A DNA stretch of 64,000 nt from Tubulanus polymorphus (GCF_964204645.1 NC_134034.1:3628072-3692071), one strand, 5' to 3'. Shown: positions 10,793-24,900, numbered from the stretch's first letter. A program made the numbers and translations. The notes: generated by a model from the sequence alone, not told the origin.

Positions 10793-11006
10793 TTTATTAC
10801 ACTCCAACCATTTCCATGTTATATGGAGGAAAAAACAATGTTTACAATTACATAAACCATAATAAAACGCATTTGAAACTTAATAAACTGGGCTCACACT
10901 TATATACATACAAGTACTAATTACGATACATATAAAATACATACGAATACGAATACGAATTTTTATTACACTCCAACCATTTCCATGGTTTATGGAGGAA
11001 AAAGCA
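10787..11006. repeat. Paired CCAACCATTTCCATG repeats
   Basis: The segment TTTATTACACTCCAACC, then TTTCCATG and TATGGAGGAAAAA, occurs twice about 170 bp apart. Each is a partial palindrome around CCATGG. Single relatives lie near 4258 and 22620. Confidence 0.65.
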
Positions 11007-11736
11007 GGATTAAGCTCAAAGAGGGCGCCATCTACTGGTCACTCCGCAGTGCTCTTTTGATTTTCTACGTACCCAGTTTATTTCAGATTACTTTTCAATC
11101 GAACTATTAAAACTAACCTTAGTGCTTAGTGATACTTCTTCGTCATCCGTCAATACATCAATAACCTCTCTAGTACTACTATTGCTGGTACATTACGTTC
11201 GGCGAATCAGTACAAATAAGTTGTACCTACAATCCGTTTGTCCAGTTTTGGAGCCAGGAAGATCACAAATTCTCGTGGTGTGCGCCTACACTTCGGAACC
11301 AATTCGATGAGTCGGAGCGGATCAAACTAAATATGTAATTTGTCCAATTCTACAAGTCTCGCCTGTACTTTTCGGGATCTAGGGAGGGGGTGAATTGGGT
11401 GCTGGTCCAAATAAGATTGTTACTCTTATGTCTGCGAAAAATCTTTAAAAGGGGCTTTATCGTATAGGCTAAATAGCCTACCTTTTCATCATCACAGCAG
11501 TTCGACATGCTTGACTCGGATGGGGTATGCCTTTCAAATTCGCCGGCGAAAAATGCGCCAGTTTTTCACGAGATAGCATCGTCAAGCGCAGAATCAGAAA
11601 TACTCTCTCATCCACTTATGAACTCGTTCTGATAACTTCCCACATGTTTGTTGAATCAAGGAGATGAAATAAGATTGTTGCTTCGCTGCCTCGGAACCAG
11701 GACTCTGTATCATATAGGTCTATGACGCCGTATATG

Positions 11737-11771
11737 CTAGGAGCAATCATCGATATGATTGCTCCTAGATA
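11737..11771. repeat. Perfect short hairpin
   Basis: CTAGGAGCAATCAT and its exact complement ATGATTGCTCCTAG are separated by four bases. It is not part of the other hairpin families. Confidence 0.75.
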
Positions 11772-12011
11772 TATGTTAGTGCATCCGTATATGTATAGGC
11801 GCTATGCGCTAATGTCTATTTCAAAATCAAAACGTGTCTGGGTGGGTGGGTACACAGGATCGTAGAGCGATGGAGATCACTGTGGAGACCTCACTACAGG
11901 ACTGGGTGGAAGAGTTACCATGGATTCAAACCGCTGGAGATATTCGGAGACTTAATCATAGGGTTATTTGATCTAATAAACCTTCCTTATCTTACTGATC
12001 TTACTTAATCA

Positions 12012-12134
12012 GGGCCCGGTTCCACAGTCGTGAGTTAAGATTTGACCCCGAGTTATTTTCAATGTTTGAAACATTGAAAATGAACTAATCTTAACTCAGA
12101 GTTAACTCTATCCCACAACTATGGAACCGGATCC
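12012..12134. mobile_element. Hairpin element H4, copy 1
   Basis: The left end GGGCCCGGTTCCACAG pairs with the right end CTATGGAACCGGATCC. Internal arms carry GAGTTAAGA and TCTTAACTC. It is about 123 bp and non-coding. Relatives lie at 40988 and 51197. Confidence 0.75.
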
Positions 12135-12629
12135 AGGAGGTTTAATCATACTTTCCAAAGACTAGTCAGGTACAGGATCCTGGGCCAAATCTTTGATTTT
12201 ATACCCCCGGCACAGGCTCCCGGACACGCGGCCCCGGGCGCTGGCCGGGTGCCCGATTACACTTTTGCACTTGAATGTGGATTCGAAGAGATCTAATATG
12301 CGAATGTGCCGATGAAAAACAACGCACCTGATTTGGCTTGCGCCAAAGAAACCTTGGGCGATGTAATGAAGAGTTTTGCACTGGGTTTTGCCGTGCCGGC
12401 GGGAGGCAACCAAACCCTGGTAGCGGCAACCAGTCTAGATCATACCCGCCGCGGTTACGAAAACATGATCGCAAGTATCACGAAAGGTCGTGGCGTACAT
12501 TCTGTAGTGGTCATGTGACCTTACAAAATGGCGGATGACAATCTATAAAAATTGAATAGAGCGCATCTGTTCTCTGTTGGCGCGCGTGTTCTTCTAGCTG
12601 GATTGCTACCGGAGGATTGGACCGACGAA

Positions 12630-12985
12630 ATGAGTTTACGTAGGATATTTTCAGTGAGACGGCGAGGGCTGCTAAAATTTGCGTTGATCGTTTTAGCGTT
12701 CTTATTCATTTATTTTTTCCTGAAGAAAGACAGTCTACGAACTGGTGGTGCTGATGTCGATGGCGAGCTGGTTAATCAGCGGCGCGATAGACCGTACTAC
12801 GAGCGCTACAAGAAGAAGATAGGGTCGAGTGTACAGCGCGGGCCGGGCGAGGACGGTCGGCCCGTGCTGCTCACCGGGAAGGAACGCGCGTTGGCCGATA
12901 GTTTGTTTAAAGACGAGGCGTTTAATCGAATCGCGTCGGATAAAATCTCTCTAGATCGCACCATACCCGATACAAGAGATCCTCT
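12630..12985 (+). CDS. GALNT first exon 1a (alternative)
   Basis: The start ATG at 12630 is followed by a short basic tail and a hydrophobic anchor ([14 protein letters not shown]). The stem ends in the same [17 protein letters not shown] block as exon 1b. The donor CT|GTAAGT is in phase 2, matching exon 2. The frame is open upstream but has no earlier ATG. Confidence 0.85.
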
Positions 12986-15900
12986 GTAAGTATTAATTTC
13001 AATAATTCAGCCTTATAGAAAACGCGCCAAATTCTCTACAGACAAGGTCAAGGATGGATGGATAGTTACCTAGTCTAATATCTAGCCGTTGTTTCTCAAA
13101 GAACGACGGGGGTCGTAAAAGTTAAGGGGACCGTAACAACGTCTGGTATTCAGACTAGATAGTTACCTAAATTTAATTGTTGGTTAATCGCAATTCGATG
13201 GGCTTCAGGTAGCAACTGTCTTTAGTGGTATGAAAATCAGTGGCGTTGGAACTGTAGGGACTGAAGCGCAGCAATAATTTACTGAATGAAGTTTTTTTTC
13301 TTTCTAAATTCTGTTTTCGACGAAACTGAAGTAAATTTGCCGCGGCAAGATTAGAACCTGTCGAAAATATAATCGGCTATTCTAGGCCGCGGCAATCAAA
13401 AATTGCTTCCAACGCGTCTGCAAATATCCAATCGAAAAACTTAAATTACTGTCTGGTTACCGACTCGGCCCTCTGGTTTATTTTTCAACAGTTCGAAAAA
13501 CTTAGAAAAATAAAATTCAACTTGAACTTAAACTCGCATTCTATTGCTCCGTATAACAACAAAACATCGAAATGCAATTTGTGAAAAATCAGGATTTGAA
13601 CCCGAAGTGCTAAACGGACGGGTCTACCTGCGACGACCCGACTGTATTTTAGGTGTCACTAATGGTCTCATCGAAACGATCAATACGTCGAGGACTTAAA
13701 TGAAGTAGATTGAATTGATCAACAGTTTAAGAGCTCAAGAAGAGCGATGACTTATAAAAATTATGTGACATTTCCTGATGACGACTTTAAGCGAGGTAGG
13801 CTGTTCGAAATTAATGGCCCATTTAAAGAATTTGCCTAAATTTTCTAAACTAGTTTCGGTGAAATCGACGTTAGAATCATTTGTGTAGCGTATAATAGGC
13901 CTACGCTATTATACGAATGTTTGATTTCACAGCCTGCGCCACAGGTTTACAAATCGATAAATTCAATCTATACGACATAAACAGATGTTGTCGAAAGTTT
14001 TCCGTATCAATTGACTTGAAAGGTTTACAGTTGAACAAACATCGCTCGTTGTAACATTGATACGCGGCCTTCTAGGCCTTTAAAAAGACTGATTACACAT
14101 TTGATTATCAGGCAGCAAGCTTTCAAAAACTGATCGCGCACGCCCTTCGCACACGCATTTGCAACTACACACGAGACATTTTAAATCGAAAATGAACTAA
14201 AATCACCGGGTAGTAGACATTTCATCAGCTCAAAAGCTGATCCAGTGTACATGCCTCATAGGCCTATGTGTTAAGGACTTCGCCTCAGACATTTTCAATT
14301 GAAAATGAACTACAAACACCAGACATAAGACATTTTATCAGCAAATTTTCAAAAACTGATCATCCAGTGTTTTCAATAAGAAATTAACAAGCCAGGTCCT
14401 CTTGAAAAACAGGAGGGTCCCATAATATGTCACAGCCCCTGAAACGAAAGCTTGTTTGAAGTAACAGGCGGGTCCTTTACAAACGACAGACGGGTCTGGG
14501 ACCTGGCTCTTATTGAAAACACTGGTCATCCACACTTAACATGGACTTCACCTGAGGTATTTTTAATTGAAAATGAACTACAAACACCAGACATAAGACA
14601 TTTTAGGCTATCAGCAAATTTTCAAAAACTGATCATCCACACTAACATGGACTTCACCTGAGGTATTTTTAATTGAAAATGAACTACAAACACCAGACAT
14701 AAGACATTTTAGGCTATCAGCAAATTTTCAAAAACTGATCATCCACACTAACATGGACTTCACCTGAGGTATTTTTAATTGAAAATGAACTACAAACACC
14801 AGACATAAGACATTTTAGGCTATCAGCAAATTTTCAAAAACTGATCATCCACACTTAACATGGACTTCACCTGAGGTATTTTTAATTGAAAATGAACTAC
14901 AAACACCAGACATTAGACATTTTATCGGCCCACTTCTAAAAACTGATCCAGTACACGTTTCACATGTGTTCAGGACTTCTCGTGAGATATTAACAGCTGA
15001 AAATGAACTACAAACACCGGGCATTGATTAGCCATTCGGCCCTACATCAGCAAATGTTCAAAAACTGATCGTCCACATTTCACACGCGTTCAGAACTTCA
15101 CCCGAGACCATTTTTAATTGAAAAATGAATTACAAAGCACGAGATGCTAGATATTTTAAAAGCACACTTTCAAAAACGGATCTTTCATACTTCACACTAA
15201 TATGGTCAGTGTCTGAAGGGCACTGCGCAGTTCCTGACAGCAGGTTGATGCGTAGTCGCAACGCAGTGATTTAAGATCACGGCCAATCCGCTAATTTTTG
15301 ACAGGTTCTAATATTGCCGCTGCGAATTCACTTCGAACACCATTCAGTAAATTATTACTGAACGGCTCTCACCGCCGCAGTCGCTACGGTTCCAACACCG
15401 CTGCGATGTAAATGGCTTATATTTGAGGTCGAGTTATCCTTTTAATATGTAACATATATACGTAGCCCCCTCCCGCGCGGTGTATACGCGATAAATAGAT
15501 TCGTTTCCCGAAGTTAATACTCCCGCGAGTCGTCAGTCGAGAAAAATCTATACACGTGAATACGATTCCCCGATTGCTCGGTAGCTCGACAGCTGGCACA
15601 TTGACACCGACGACGACGTGGGGTTGTTTTCACTACTCTCTCACTGTTTGTAACACGCGGCGGACTGGATTCGGCGCGCCACGACTACTAAACGTCTGTT
15701 TCGACTTTTCGAGAGAGAGGACTTCGGGTGCCGTAACTCAGTCAGGTTTGGTGTAATACACATCTGATTTCGGTGTTATGGTCAGCATAAATTGGCCGCT
15801 GACGGATCTCCATTTTTACTTCAGGTGAATCAAGAGAAAATTGACTCCGTTTCTTGAAATGAATTGAGTTTACGATTATTTTTCTGACCCCCTAAATACC

Positions 15901-18900
15901 GAAGTCACACAATGGAACCTCATTACTACGAGCTTCGGGGACCAGAAAATATGTTCGTTATAACCGATAGTTTGTTATATCTAGTATGGAAGTAATTGAT
16001 ATCGTCCTGTTTGGGACGAAATTCTAGGTTTATAGATAAATCGTTAAACCGAGGTCGTTAAAACGACGTTCCACTGTAGGCCTAGTTTTAAAATCATCGA
16101 AAATCACGGTTTGTAGGCATGGAAACACTATATTGTTAGACAATCAAATTATGGAGTCACTTTTCTGAGGATTCAGCCCGATTTCGAAGAAGGCTTTTTG
16201 GCAATCCTTTGGCAATCCGTTTTGCCCTGTATTGAAGTTCAATTAAAGGGCAGAGCGGATTAAAATTCGATCATTTAGTTCAACTGCCCAATTGTGCTCA
16301 TCTTTTATCACCGATATCAGGTAGGCCTATGTACAGTAGAACTCGCTTAACCCTTTCAGTGCTGACTAATCAATACCCTATAGTGCTGGAGATAATTGGA
16401 AATTTTGAAAAATTCCACCCTAGTGTGTTGAATAACAGGAATACCACTAAAGTGCGTCTACCATGTGGCGCAGTGTATCGTTAGTTACTAATATTTCACT
16501 GTGTTTGACAGGTGCTGCCATCTTTCAATAGAGATAACAACTAATTACATCAATACACCGCAGTGCGTTGTACTAGCAAAATCCATCACAGATTCATACA
16601 CCGCACTGCGGTGTATATGCGCTGAAAGGGTTAATTCGGATGAAATATCTAATCGATTTAACATGGAACTGGGGGCAGTCCCTAGAAATCCGAATCAAGT
16701 GAGATCTACTGTAAATACCTGATATCGGTGATAAAGCATTAGCAAAATTGGGCGAAGGGAAAAATGGATTGCCAAAACAAGGAGTTATGGAACCCGGTGT
16801 CCTTTCAGCCGAGTTGAAATAGACGTAGAATTAACGATTGAATCGCGCCACCGAAACAACAAACAGAAATAAAACCTGACTGAAACTCGACGCACGAAAT
16901 GACTTCACGCGGATTATTTTCCGCTCGTCGGCGACTGGAGCTGTATAAATGGATCGTCATCGTATCGGTTTTTGCTTTTATTTATCTGTTTATGAAGAGC
17001 AGACGCGCGGCAACGGGCGTCGGGCACCTCCGCGACACGCCGTACTACGAGCGTTATCTGCGACGCGTGAAGTCCGGCGACCGCGGCACCGAGCCCGGCG
17101 AGAACGGTCGGCCCGTTATACTGAACGGGCAGGAACGCGCGTTGGCCAATAGTTTGTTTAAAGACGAGGCGTTCAATCGCATCGCGTCGGATAAAATCTC
17201 TCTGGAACGCACTCTACCCGATAATAGACATCCTCAGTAAGTCAGAATAGATATCTCGGACGCGGCTTTGTTTAAGAACTTATCATTAACCCTCTCAATG
17301 CGACAACCCCGCAGTGCGGCGCGTTAAATGGTGATGGAGCTTGCTAGTGCACCGCATTACGGTGTATGGATGTAATTAGTTTTAGCGCCACCTGGTGTGT
17401 GATTGTGGCTTTACTATGAAAAATTCACCGATTTGTTGCAATGTTAAAATACAACACCGCAGTGCGGCGTATAAAATGACGATGGAATTCGCTAGTACAC
17501 CGCATTGCGGTGTATGGATGTAATTAGTAATTAGTTTTAGCGCCACCTGGTGTATGATGGTGGCTTGTCTATAAAAATTTCACCAATTTGTTACAATGTT
17601 CAAATGCGATATAGAGTTACTGCTAGGATTCTTTAGGAACTCCTCCCTCTCTTCTGCTTACCCATGTCTCCTTCCTGAGTGATGAAAGTTACTGCATTCT
17701 GGTTACTGACCGGTCCAGTAACTGACTAAATGACAGTCGGGTTACTGGCTCAGCCATCAGGCTAGTTACTGACTAAACTGCATTCCGGTTACTGACCGGT
17801 CCAGTAACTGATGAAACGACAGTCCGTTTACTGGCTCAGCCATCAGACTAGTTACTACTGACGAAACTGCATTCCTGTTACTGACCGGTCCAGTAACTGA
17901 CTAAACCACAGTCCGTTTACTGGCTCAGCCATCAGGCTAGTTACTGACTAAACTGCATTCCGGTTACTGATTAAACTGGGAAGGGCCCCTTGGCTATAAG
18001 GAAATATTTTTAGTAGAATTCACCGCCTAGGCCACTGTTATTCTTTTACCGAAATGGGGAGAGACAATCGGCCTATAGTATACAATATCTGGTAGATATT
18101 ATTAGATATGTGGTCCCCTATATTTGTTTACGATCCAACATTGTGCCCCTTTTGTTGAAAAACTGCCGGTTGAGCTTCTGCCCCGGTTATAAGTTGGCCC
18201 TATTTCCCCAAGAAGCACATCTTGCATGTCGGCATCTTCCCTTTTGAAAAAGAGTGTCACCCCCTTGAACTTGAACTCCACGCCCCCTTATGGCTGGTAC
18301 TGTAAAAGGTAAAAAGTACTTGGGTACCATTTTGAAACGCAGATAACCAACTGTGTCTGTTATTGTGTTACGGATCTAGCAAAAACAATCGAATCAGTGT
18401 CAACGTCTGTCCCTTCTGAACATCAGTTTCGGTCGGCATCTGTCACTTGATGTTATCACTCATCAGTTCACTCTACTGAATCTATTAGTATAAAACAGAG
18501 TTTTATTGACGACGATTTTTCATTTGCTGTGCTGAAAATTGCATGTCGATGCGTGGCGTCGTTTGCAGTATTTAGTGCTGACATGTGAAGATAGCGCCCT
18601 CGTTTTAGTAACATGTGAAGCTCCCCAAAATCAACCGTTAATCTTTAGATAAAGGATATTCTGTTATTCGGATTATCTTGACGAAAAAAACGTTTGTATC
18701 AATATGCAGATGAATTTTAAACAATTCTAATTCGCATTTAAAACGCCATACATGTCGACCAATATTGTGTAGTATATAGTTGAATTCGAACGCTCGCTAT
18801 GATCCTGTCTATGCGTCAGTTGAGTTTTATCTGTTTACAATCTAAAACGAAGAATTACCGGTAGATTATCAGCGGATCATCGGTGCTGGTAGTGACGGCT

Positions 18901-21900
18901 GGTGCGAGGAGATAAGGCAACTGCGAGATATCTCAGGGGAGTGTGAGACATTGTCACACCAACCAGTTAATTCTAACCAACATTTGAGTAACTGGCCCCT
19001 GCTGTGTAAATTATGTTTTTATCTTTTTACATTTTCATATCTTCCATATTCTTTATCGTACTAAATCGAGATACATGTGATGATGCAAAACCGTCACGGG
19101 GGTGCAATAAACGTTGATATTTCGTAAAGAATTGTTAACCCTTTTAAACAGTGCTGACTAATTATACCCTATAGTGCTGGAGACCCTAATGTGTTGAATA
19201 ACGGGAATACCACTATAATGCGTCTACACCGCAGCGCGGTGTATCGTTAGTTACTAGTATTTCACTATGTTTGACAGGTGCTGCCATTTTTCAAGAGAGA
19301 TAATTATTAATTACTAATTACATCAATACACCACAGTGCGGTGTACTAGCAAAATCTATCAAAAATTCCACCCTAGTTCCACCTTCAAGAGAGATAATTA
19401 CTAATTACATCAATACACCGCATTGGAGTGTACTAGCAAAATCTATCACTGATTTATACACCGCACTGCGGTGTAGACGCACTGAAAGGGTTAATGATAT
19501 CGTCTGTTTATATTTTTAGATGCGGTGGAGTGACGTATCCCGAAGATCTGCCTTCGTTGAGCGTTATTATCATATTCATCAATGAGGCGTGGTCTCCGTT
19601 GTTGCGTACGGTGCACAGCGTCGTCAACCGCACTCCAGCTCGGTATCTACACGAAGTTTTACTAGTCGACGACACCAGTGATAAAGGTAAATAGTCCGAG
19701 CTCTTTAACGCTTTCAGTACTGACTTAATAAGGTTTAGTTTGCTGAATAAGGGGAATACCACTATAGTGCGTCAACACCGCTAGTTACTAATATTTCACT
19801 ATGTTTGACAGGTGCTGCCATCTTTCAATAGAGATAATTACTAATTACATAAATACACCACAGTGCATTGTACTAGCAAAATCCATCACCGATTTGTACT
19901 CCGCACTGTGGTGTAGATGCACTGAAAGGGTTAAGGGCTACCATAGGTCAACCTTTGGCGACATTGTTCCCTGTGACCACTGACCTAAGCGGCTCTTGTG
20001 ACTCTGCCAGCGACGCCAGTCACAATGAGTCGCATGTGTTCTACTTTCTAGGACGCCATCGTCATGATTTCCTCCCCAGGGGTGGATCCAGGGAAACTTG
20101 TCAGACTTGTCCAAGTACATCGAATTTGTGAGTGCCCTCTCATGGTTTGTAGCCAACTAATCTTGAAGTCTACCAAGGGCTATTTAGCGCTACTTTTTGG
20201 AAAATATTTGTGAAATTCCCTGGTTTGTGCTCACTTTCCACAAAAATGTTGTCGAGTGTTGAAAAGTGCTAACTTATTGCTTAAGCCTTTATGCTACGAT
20301 CCATGTCAGTTGTTTTGTCAAAAACCGAAATTTGGTGCATTTTAATGTGGGTGTGTGTCTCGAAGTGCTCTTTGAGATGTGACGAATTCTTCAAAAGCGC
20401 ATGGATCTGCCCCTACTCCATAATTCCCCGTCAAATTAGTCATCAGTTGCTCCATGAATTTCCCTAGAAAATCATCAAGTTCGCTGTGTCATTCGATCTA
20501 GGCCCTATGCGTGGTACTACGGCGCAGGCAGCCCCATCTTTTCTGAAAGTTTAATCTCTAATTCGTCTGTGACTCGGGAATTTTCAATTCAATTTTTGCA
20601 GAGCATTTGAAACAGAAGTTAGACGATTACGTGAAGGAGACATGGCCGGAAGGATTCGTGAAAATAGTCCGTCTGCAAAAGCGACATGGTTTAATCCGAG
20701 CTCGACTCGCCGGAGCTAGAGCAGCGTCCGGAGATGTGATGGTTTTCTTGGATTCACATTGTGAAGCAAACGTACAATGGTAGGTATTCATTTTTTTACT
20801 TCTTTACGATGCCAGTAATGCTACTATGGCAAGTGAGGATCAACCAGGTGCCGCTAGTTTACAGTAGCACATCAACTACAGCTGCGATAGAGTATTCCAC
20901 TTTCGGCAAGTGAGAATTCACCGGGTGGAACTAGTGTGCAGTAGGACACAAACAATTCTTGCAATAGAGGATTCCACTTGTGACAAGTGAGAATCCACCA
21001 GGTGTGTAGTGTGAGTGTGCAGTAGGATATCAACTACTGCAGCAAGTAGATTGCACTTATGGAACTCAGATCCACCAGGTGGCACTAGTGTGCAGTAGGA
21101 CACCAACAACTCTTACTAGAAGATTCTAGTAAGTTTCTAGTTCAGCGAGAAGATTAGCTAGAAGGTTAGCTAGAAGATTCTAGTTCACTTTTCACTTGTG
21201 GACAGTGAAGATCCACCTGGTGTCGCTTGTAGTTACATCATTTCTTCATCAATTTCAAAGTGTGCTAAAAAATCCCTGATGGACTTTTTTGCGGAAAATG
21301 TATTTTTGCACCTTAATTTAAAAAATTTTGTGGGAAGGCTTCGAAACTCATGGGGGCTGTTTAGTGATTGTCTATGAAATGCACATTTTGCTGTTTTTCA
21401 TATGGGTCCTTCTTTGAACCTCTTGGCCCGGTTTTCATCGATAATTCATTTTTCTCGTTATAGGGCTGAACCGTTGTTGGCGAGAATTAAGGAGAAACGC
21501 TCGGCGGTTTTGTGCCCGGACATTGATCCTATCGACGCGAATACTCTATCGTACGCCGGCTCCGGCTCCAATTCGGTCGGCAATTTCTGGTGGGCTTTAC
21601 ATTTCGGCTGGGAGGCCATTCCACAACACGAACGAGACCGTCGAAAATCACCGATAGAACCAATCAGGTAAGAACAATTAGCATGTCAATGTGCACTCAG
21701 GAATTTCACCATGTAGTGTCAATTACTCCTCAGAAAATTCAAGGTCAAATCCAAGTTTATCACGACACCAAATAGCTCATTTGCTGTTTTTTTCCACGCG
21801 TTACAAGTTCGTGTTATTTTATCGTAAATGATCAAGGCTTTTATACGATGTAAGATTTGATGAGGTGGGCCGCCAAAATCGTGTCCATTTGACCCCCGAA

Positions 21901-24900
21901 ATTCATCCATACTTGCTTGGATTTGAAGTGAGCGCTCAGAACTGCAATTTTCATACTCGAAATACGCGAGAAATTGAAATAGGAGGATGTTGATTTCTGT
22001 TCGGTATTTCGAGGACTTGGGTGTCTAGTTTATTGTAAGCTGTTGGGTTCTAATCCCACTATAACCATTTTTGTGCAGCATACGAAAAAAGTGCTGGGCG
22101 GATTCGGGCGGCTTGAGGAGTAATAGGCAGGACGGATACGGGCGGCTTGAGTGCTAATGGGTTAATGATGAATTTCACAAATTTTTACATAATAGGCTTT
22201 TGTCATATAAACTATTCCCCACGTGTGAATGTGGTTACTGATATCTGGTGTTTAGTTCATTTTCAATTAAAAATGTCTCGAAATGTTATGAAATGTAGAC
22301 AATTATTTTTTATTGTACAATCAGATCGCCTACGATGGCTGGAGGTCTGTTCGCCGTCGATAGGAAATATTTCTTCGAAATTGGGGCATACGACGAAGGC
22401 ATGGACATTTGGGGTGGAGAAAACCTTGAGATGTCATTCAGGGTAAGTCATCGTTAAAAATGGTATTGTAAGAGAGATTGTAAGATATTGTAATGGTATT
22501 GCAATGCGGTGTACTAGCAAAATCCATCACCGATTTATACACTGCACTGAAAGGGTAAAGTCTAAGCCATAACTATGCAACCGACAACTGGAAATAACTA
22601 CTGCAGCGATTGAAACTGTCCAACCATTTCCATGGTTTGCGGAGCAAATAAATACTTTCGTTTACAAATTATTCACATCTCGAGACTGACCGTTATGTCA
22701 TGCCACAGGACAGGTGGCATAACCATCATTACGCATTCCTGACTACGAGAGTGATGGGGAAAAGAAATAATTGTTTCTCTCTATTCATGTTTTAGATTTG
22801 GATGTGTGGAGGATCGTTAGAATTCATCCCGTGCTCTCGAGTCGGTCATATTTTCCGATCCAGTCATCCGTACACATTTCCAGGTAGCGTTTCACCTCAA
22901 TTTTAACCCTCTCCCATTTAAGGACGACGTATTATAGTTTTCTCTGGATGGTAACGTATGTTTATGGTTTTGTTTCCGCGCAGGTCGTAAGGATTACCAC
23001 GGCATCAATTCGAAACGTTTAGCCGAAGTTTGGTTGGACGAATACAAACGGTTGTTTTATACGTTTAGACCAGATTTAGTCGTAAGTACTGCTATAGTAT
23101 AGAGGGGGAAATGGGGGATGAGAGCGGCGGAATTTGACCACGAGTGGCTGAGATAACAAGAGTTGGCAGTAGAGGGGAGTAGATGAACCTAGGCGTCCTC
23201 AAAGGGGGTCGGAAGGTGCAAATGTCACTTAAAGCCATAGCGCCCTTTTTTCATATGAGGGAAAAATTTTTTTGGGATGAATTACGTAACCTTGTTGGTT
23301 CCAAATGATCCGAATTAAGCGTATTCTACTATACCTAGAGTGCGGCTGCGGCTCTAAGTTCTATGGAACAAGACTATAATGTACGTATCGCAGGGACTGT
23401 ATGATGGCCTAGTGGATTTGTTCGTTTTCAAGAGAAATTTGACTCTCCCCTTGAAACCTGGGGATACCCGTGATGAAGGGTGATAGATTTCCGGAGTTGT
23501 AAATTAGATCCAATTAGAGTCAAAAAATGAGTCGATTTCAAAATAATCCTAAATGATAATAAATTTATCCTACTGCACGAAGAGTCAAAACGTTCGAACC
23601 TTACCTGAAAAGATAAACCGCCTGCTGAATGATGCGTCGAAGAAACTAAACGAAATATTTTCGTTTTTCTTTTTTTTTTCAGAATAAAGACGTCGGCGAT
23701 CTAACGGAGAGAATCGAATTGCGAAAACGTCTGAATTGTAAAAGTTTCAAGTGGTATTTAGATAACATCATACCGCAGAAGTATATCATCGATGAGCATT
23801 CATCAGCCTGGGGTATGGTAAGTACGATCTTGGGGGGGCTTTACTTTTTACAGATGAATAATCTTAGTCAATTCGATGCAAAAATCTAACTTAATAACTA
23901 ATGTCGATGATACCGCCCAGAATTATTTGCTGCGCGTCTGCCCCTGCCTCCGCCTGGATCCGCCCTGCCCACTTTGGACTTCAGTGATCTATGTTGTGGA
24001 TCACCAGGACACGGGCTGCAGTCGTATATATGCTTGGAAAAGCAGGGGGTGGATCTAGCTTTTCGGGGAAAAGGGGGGCACATTACTCACTTGGGTCACT
24101 ACTTACATATGGGGCAGGATCTAGGTATGCTACTTTTGAAAAAAATTTTGAAAAACAAGATGCACGCCGAGCACTTTCCTGGTTGAAATCAGTAATGAAA
24201 TATGTTCACAATTTCGCCATTCCCTAAACGAAAAGTTTTGGGTAGAATATTCCAAGGTCTGCCGATAAAAGGGTGTGTGCCGCCCCGCGCACCCCGTTAA
24301 TCCGCCACTGAAAAGTGTCGTTTAAGTCTCTTACAAAAGTGCATACCGTACTTTTACCTCGACCTTACTACTCTCACAACCACCGCTGTAAATCAGCTTC
24401 TAGGCCTCATTTACTTATAAATACCCCAACTAAAATTCGCCCCTCCGTTGCGCAAAAAAATGAATATTTTCGGAAGAGGTTCTCGTTTAAATGGTAACCG
24501 TATTGATTTCAGGTTCGAAATCCGTCCAGTAATCTGTGTTTAGATTTGTTGCAACGAGACGAGAAACTGATGATTAAAGTCGGAGTTTACGCCTGTCAGA
24601 ACGGAGCCAGTTCGTCGCAGGTAAAAATACAGCGGAAACCGCGGCAGCCTCTATCGAATACCCCGATGACATCGCGCCAGGGATGAAAATCTTCCGGATT
24701 TCCGACCTTTTCTAACATTTTCTTTATTCCTGAGAACAGTGTAAATCACCTCAATCGCTTTAATCACCTAAATCGCGGGCGTCACATTGGAGCACTCTGT
24801 AGTTAGGAGTGCTCCTTAAGACGGTTTTCGGCAGTTGTTAGCACAACTGTGGAGTCGGAGAAACCAATATGGCGTCTCATTCAAAAAGTGGCTCTAATTC

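Larger units (their letters stand above)
10579..12629. other. Intergenic region, receptor copy 2 to GALNT exon 1a
   Basis: No gene recognised. It holds a GAATAC microsatellite (10757-10792), two copies of a CCAACCATTTCCATG repeat (10787-10835, 10957-11006), a near-perfect hairpin (11737-11771), an H4 hairpin (12012-12134) and a GC-rich patch at 12195-12260. The last 400 bases presumably carry the promoter of the first GALNT transcript; no TATA box was seen. Confidence 0.55.
12986..16898. other. Region between alternative first exons of GALNT
   Basis: No coding sequence recognised. It contains a family E repeat (13222-13420, and reversed at 15290-15402), a segment near 13075-13160 repeated at 32.06-32.15 kb, a possible tRNA-like B box on the minus strand near 13590, the S satellite array with a CAGTG-ended insertion (14281-15230), and a TTAA MITE (16347-16634). 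The 200 bases before 16899 should include the promoter of the second transcript. Confidence 0.5.
17237..19519. other. GALNT intron 1
   Basis: It contains two tandem degenerate relatives of the TTAA MITE in reverse (17286-17610), an 86-bp tandem repeat (17691-17980), about 1 kb with no recognised feature (18000-19130), and a TTAA MITE (19135-19494) that ends 25 bases before exon 2. Confidence 0.55.

Noticed and set aside
12162-12538. Several overlapping frames of 60-90 codons on both strands
   Set aside because: They lie in a GC-rich patch where stops are rare; no motif, no splice context.
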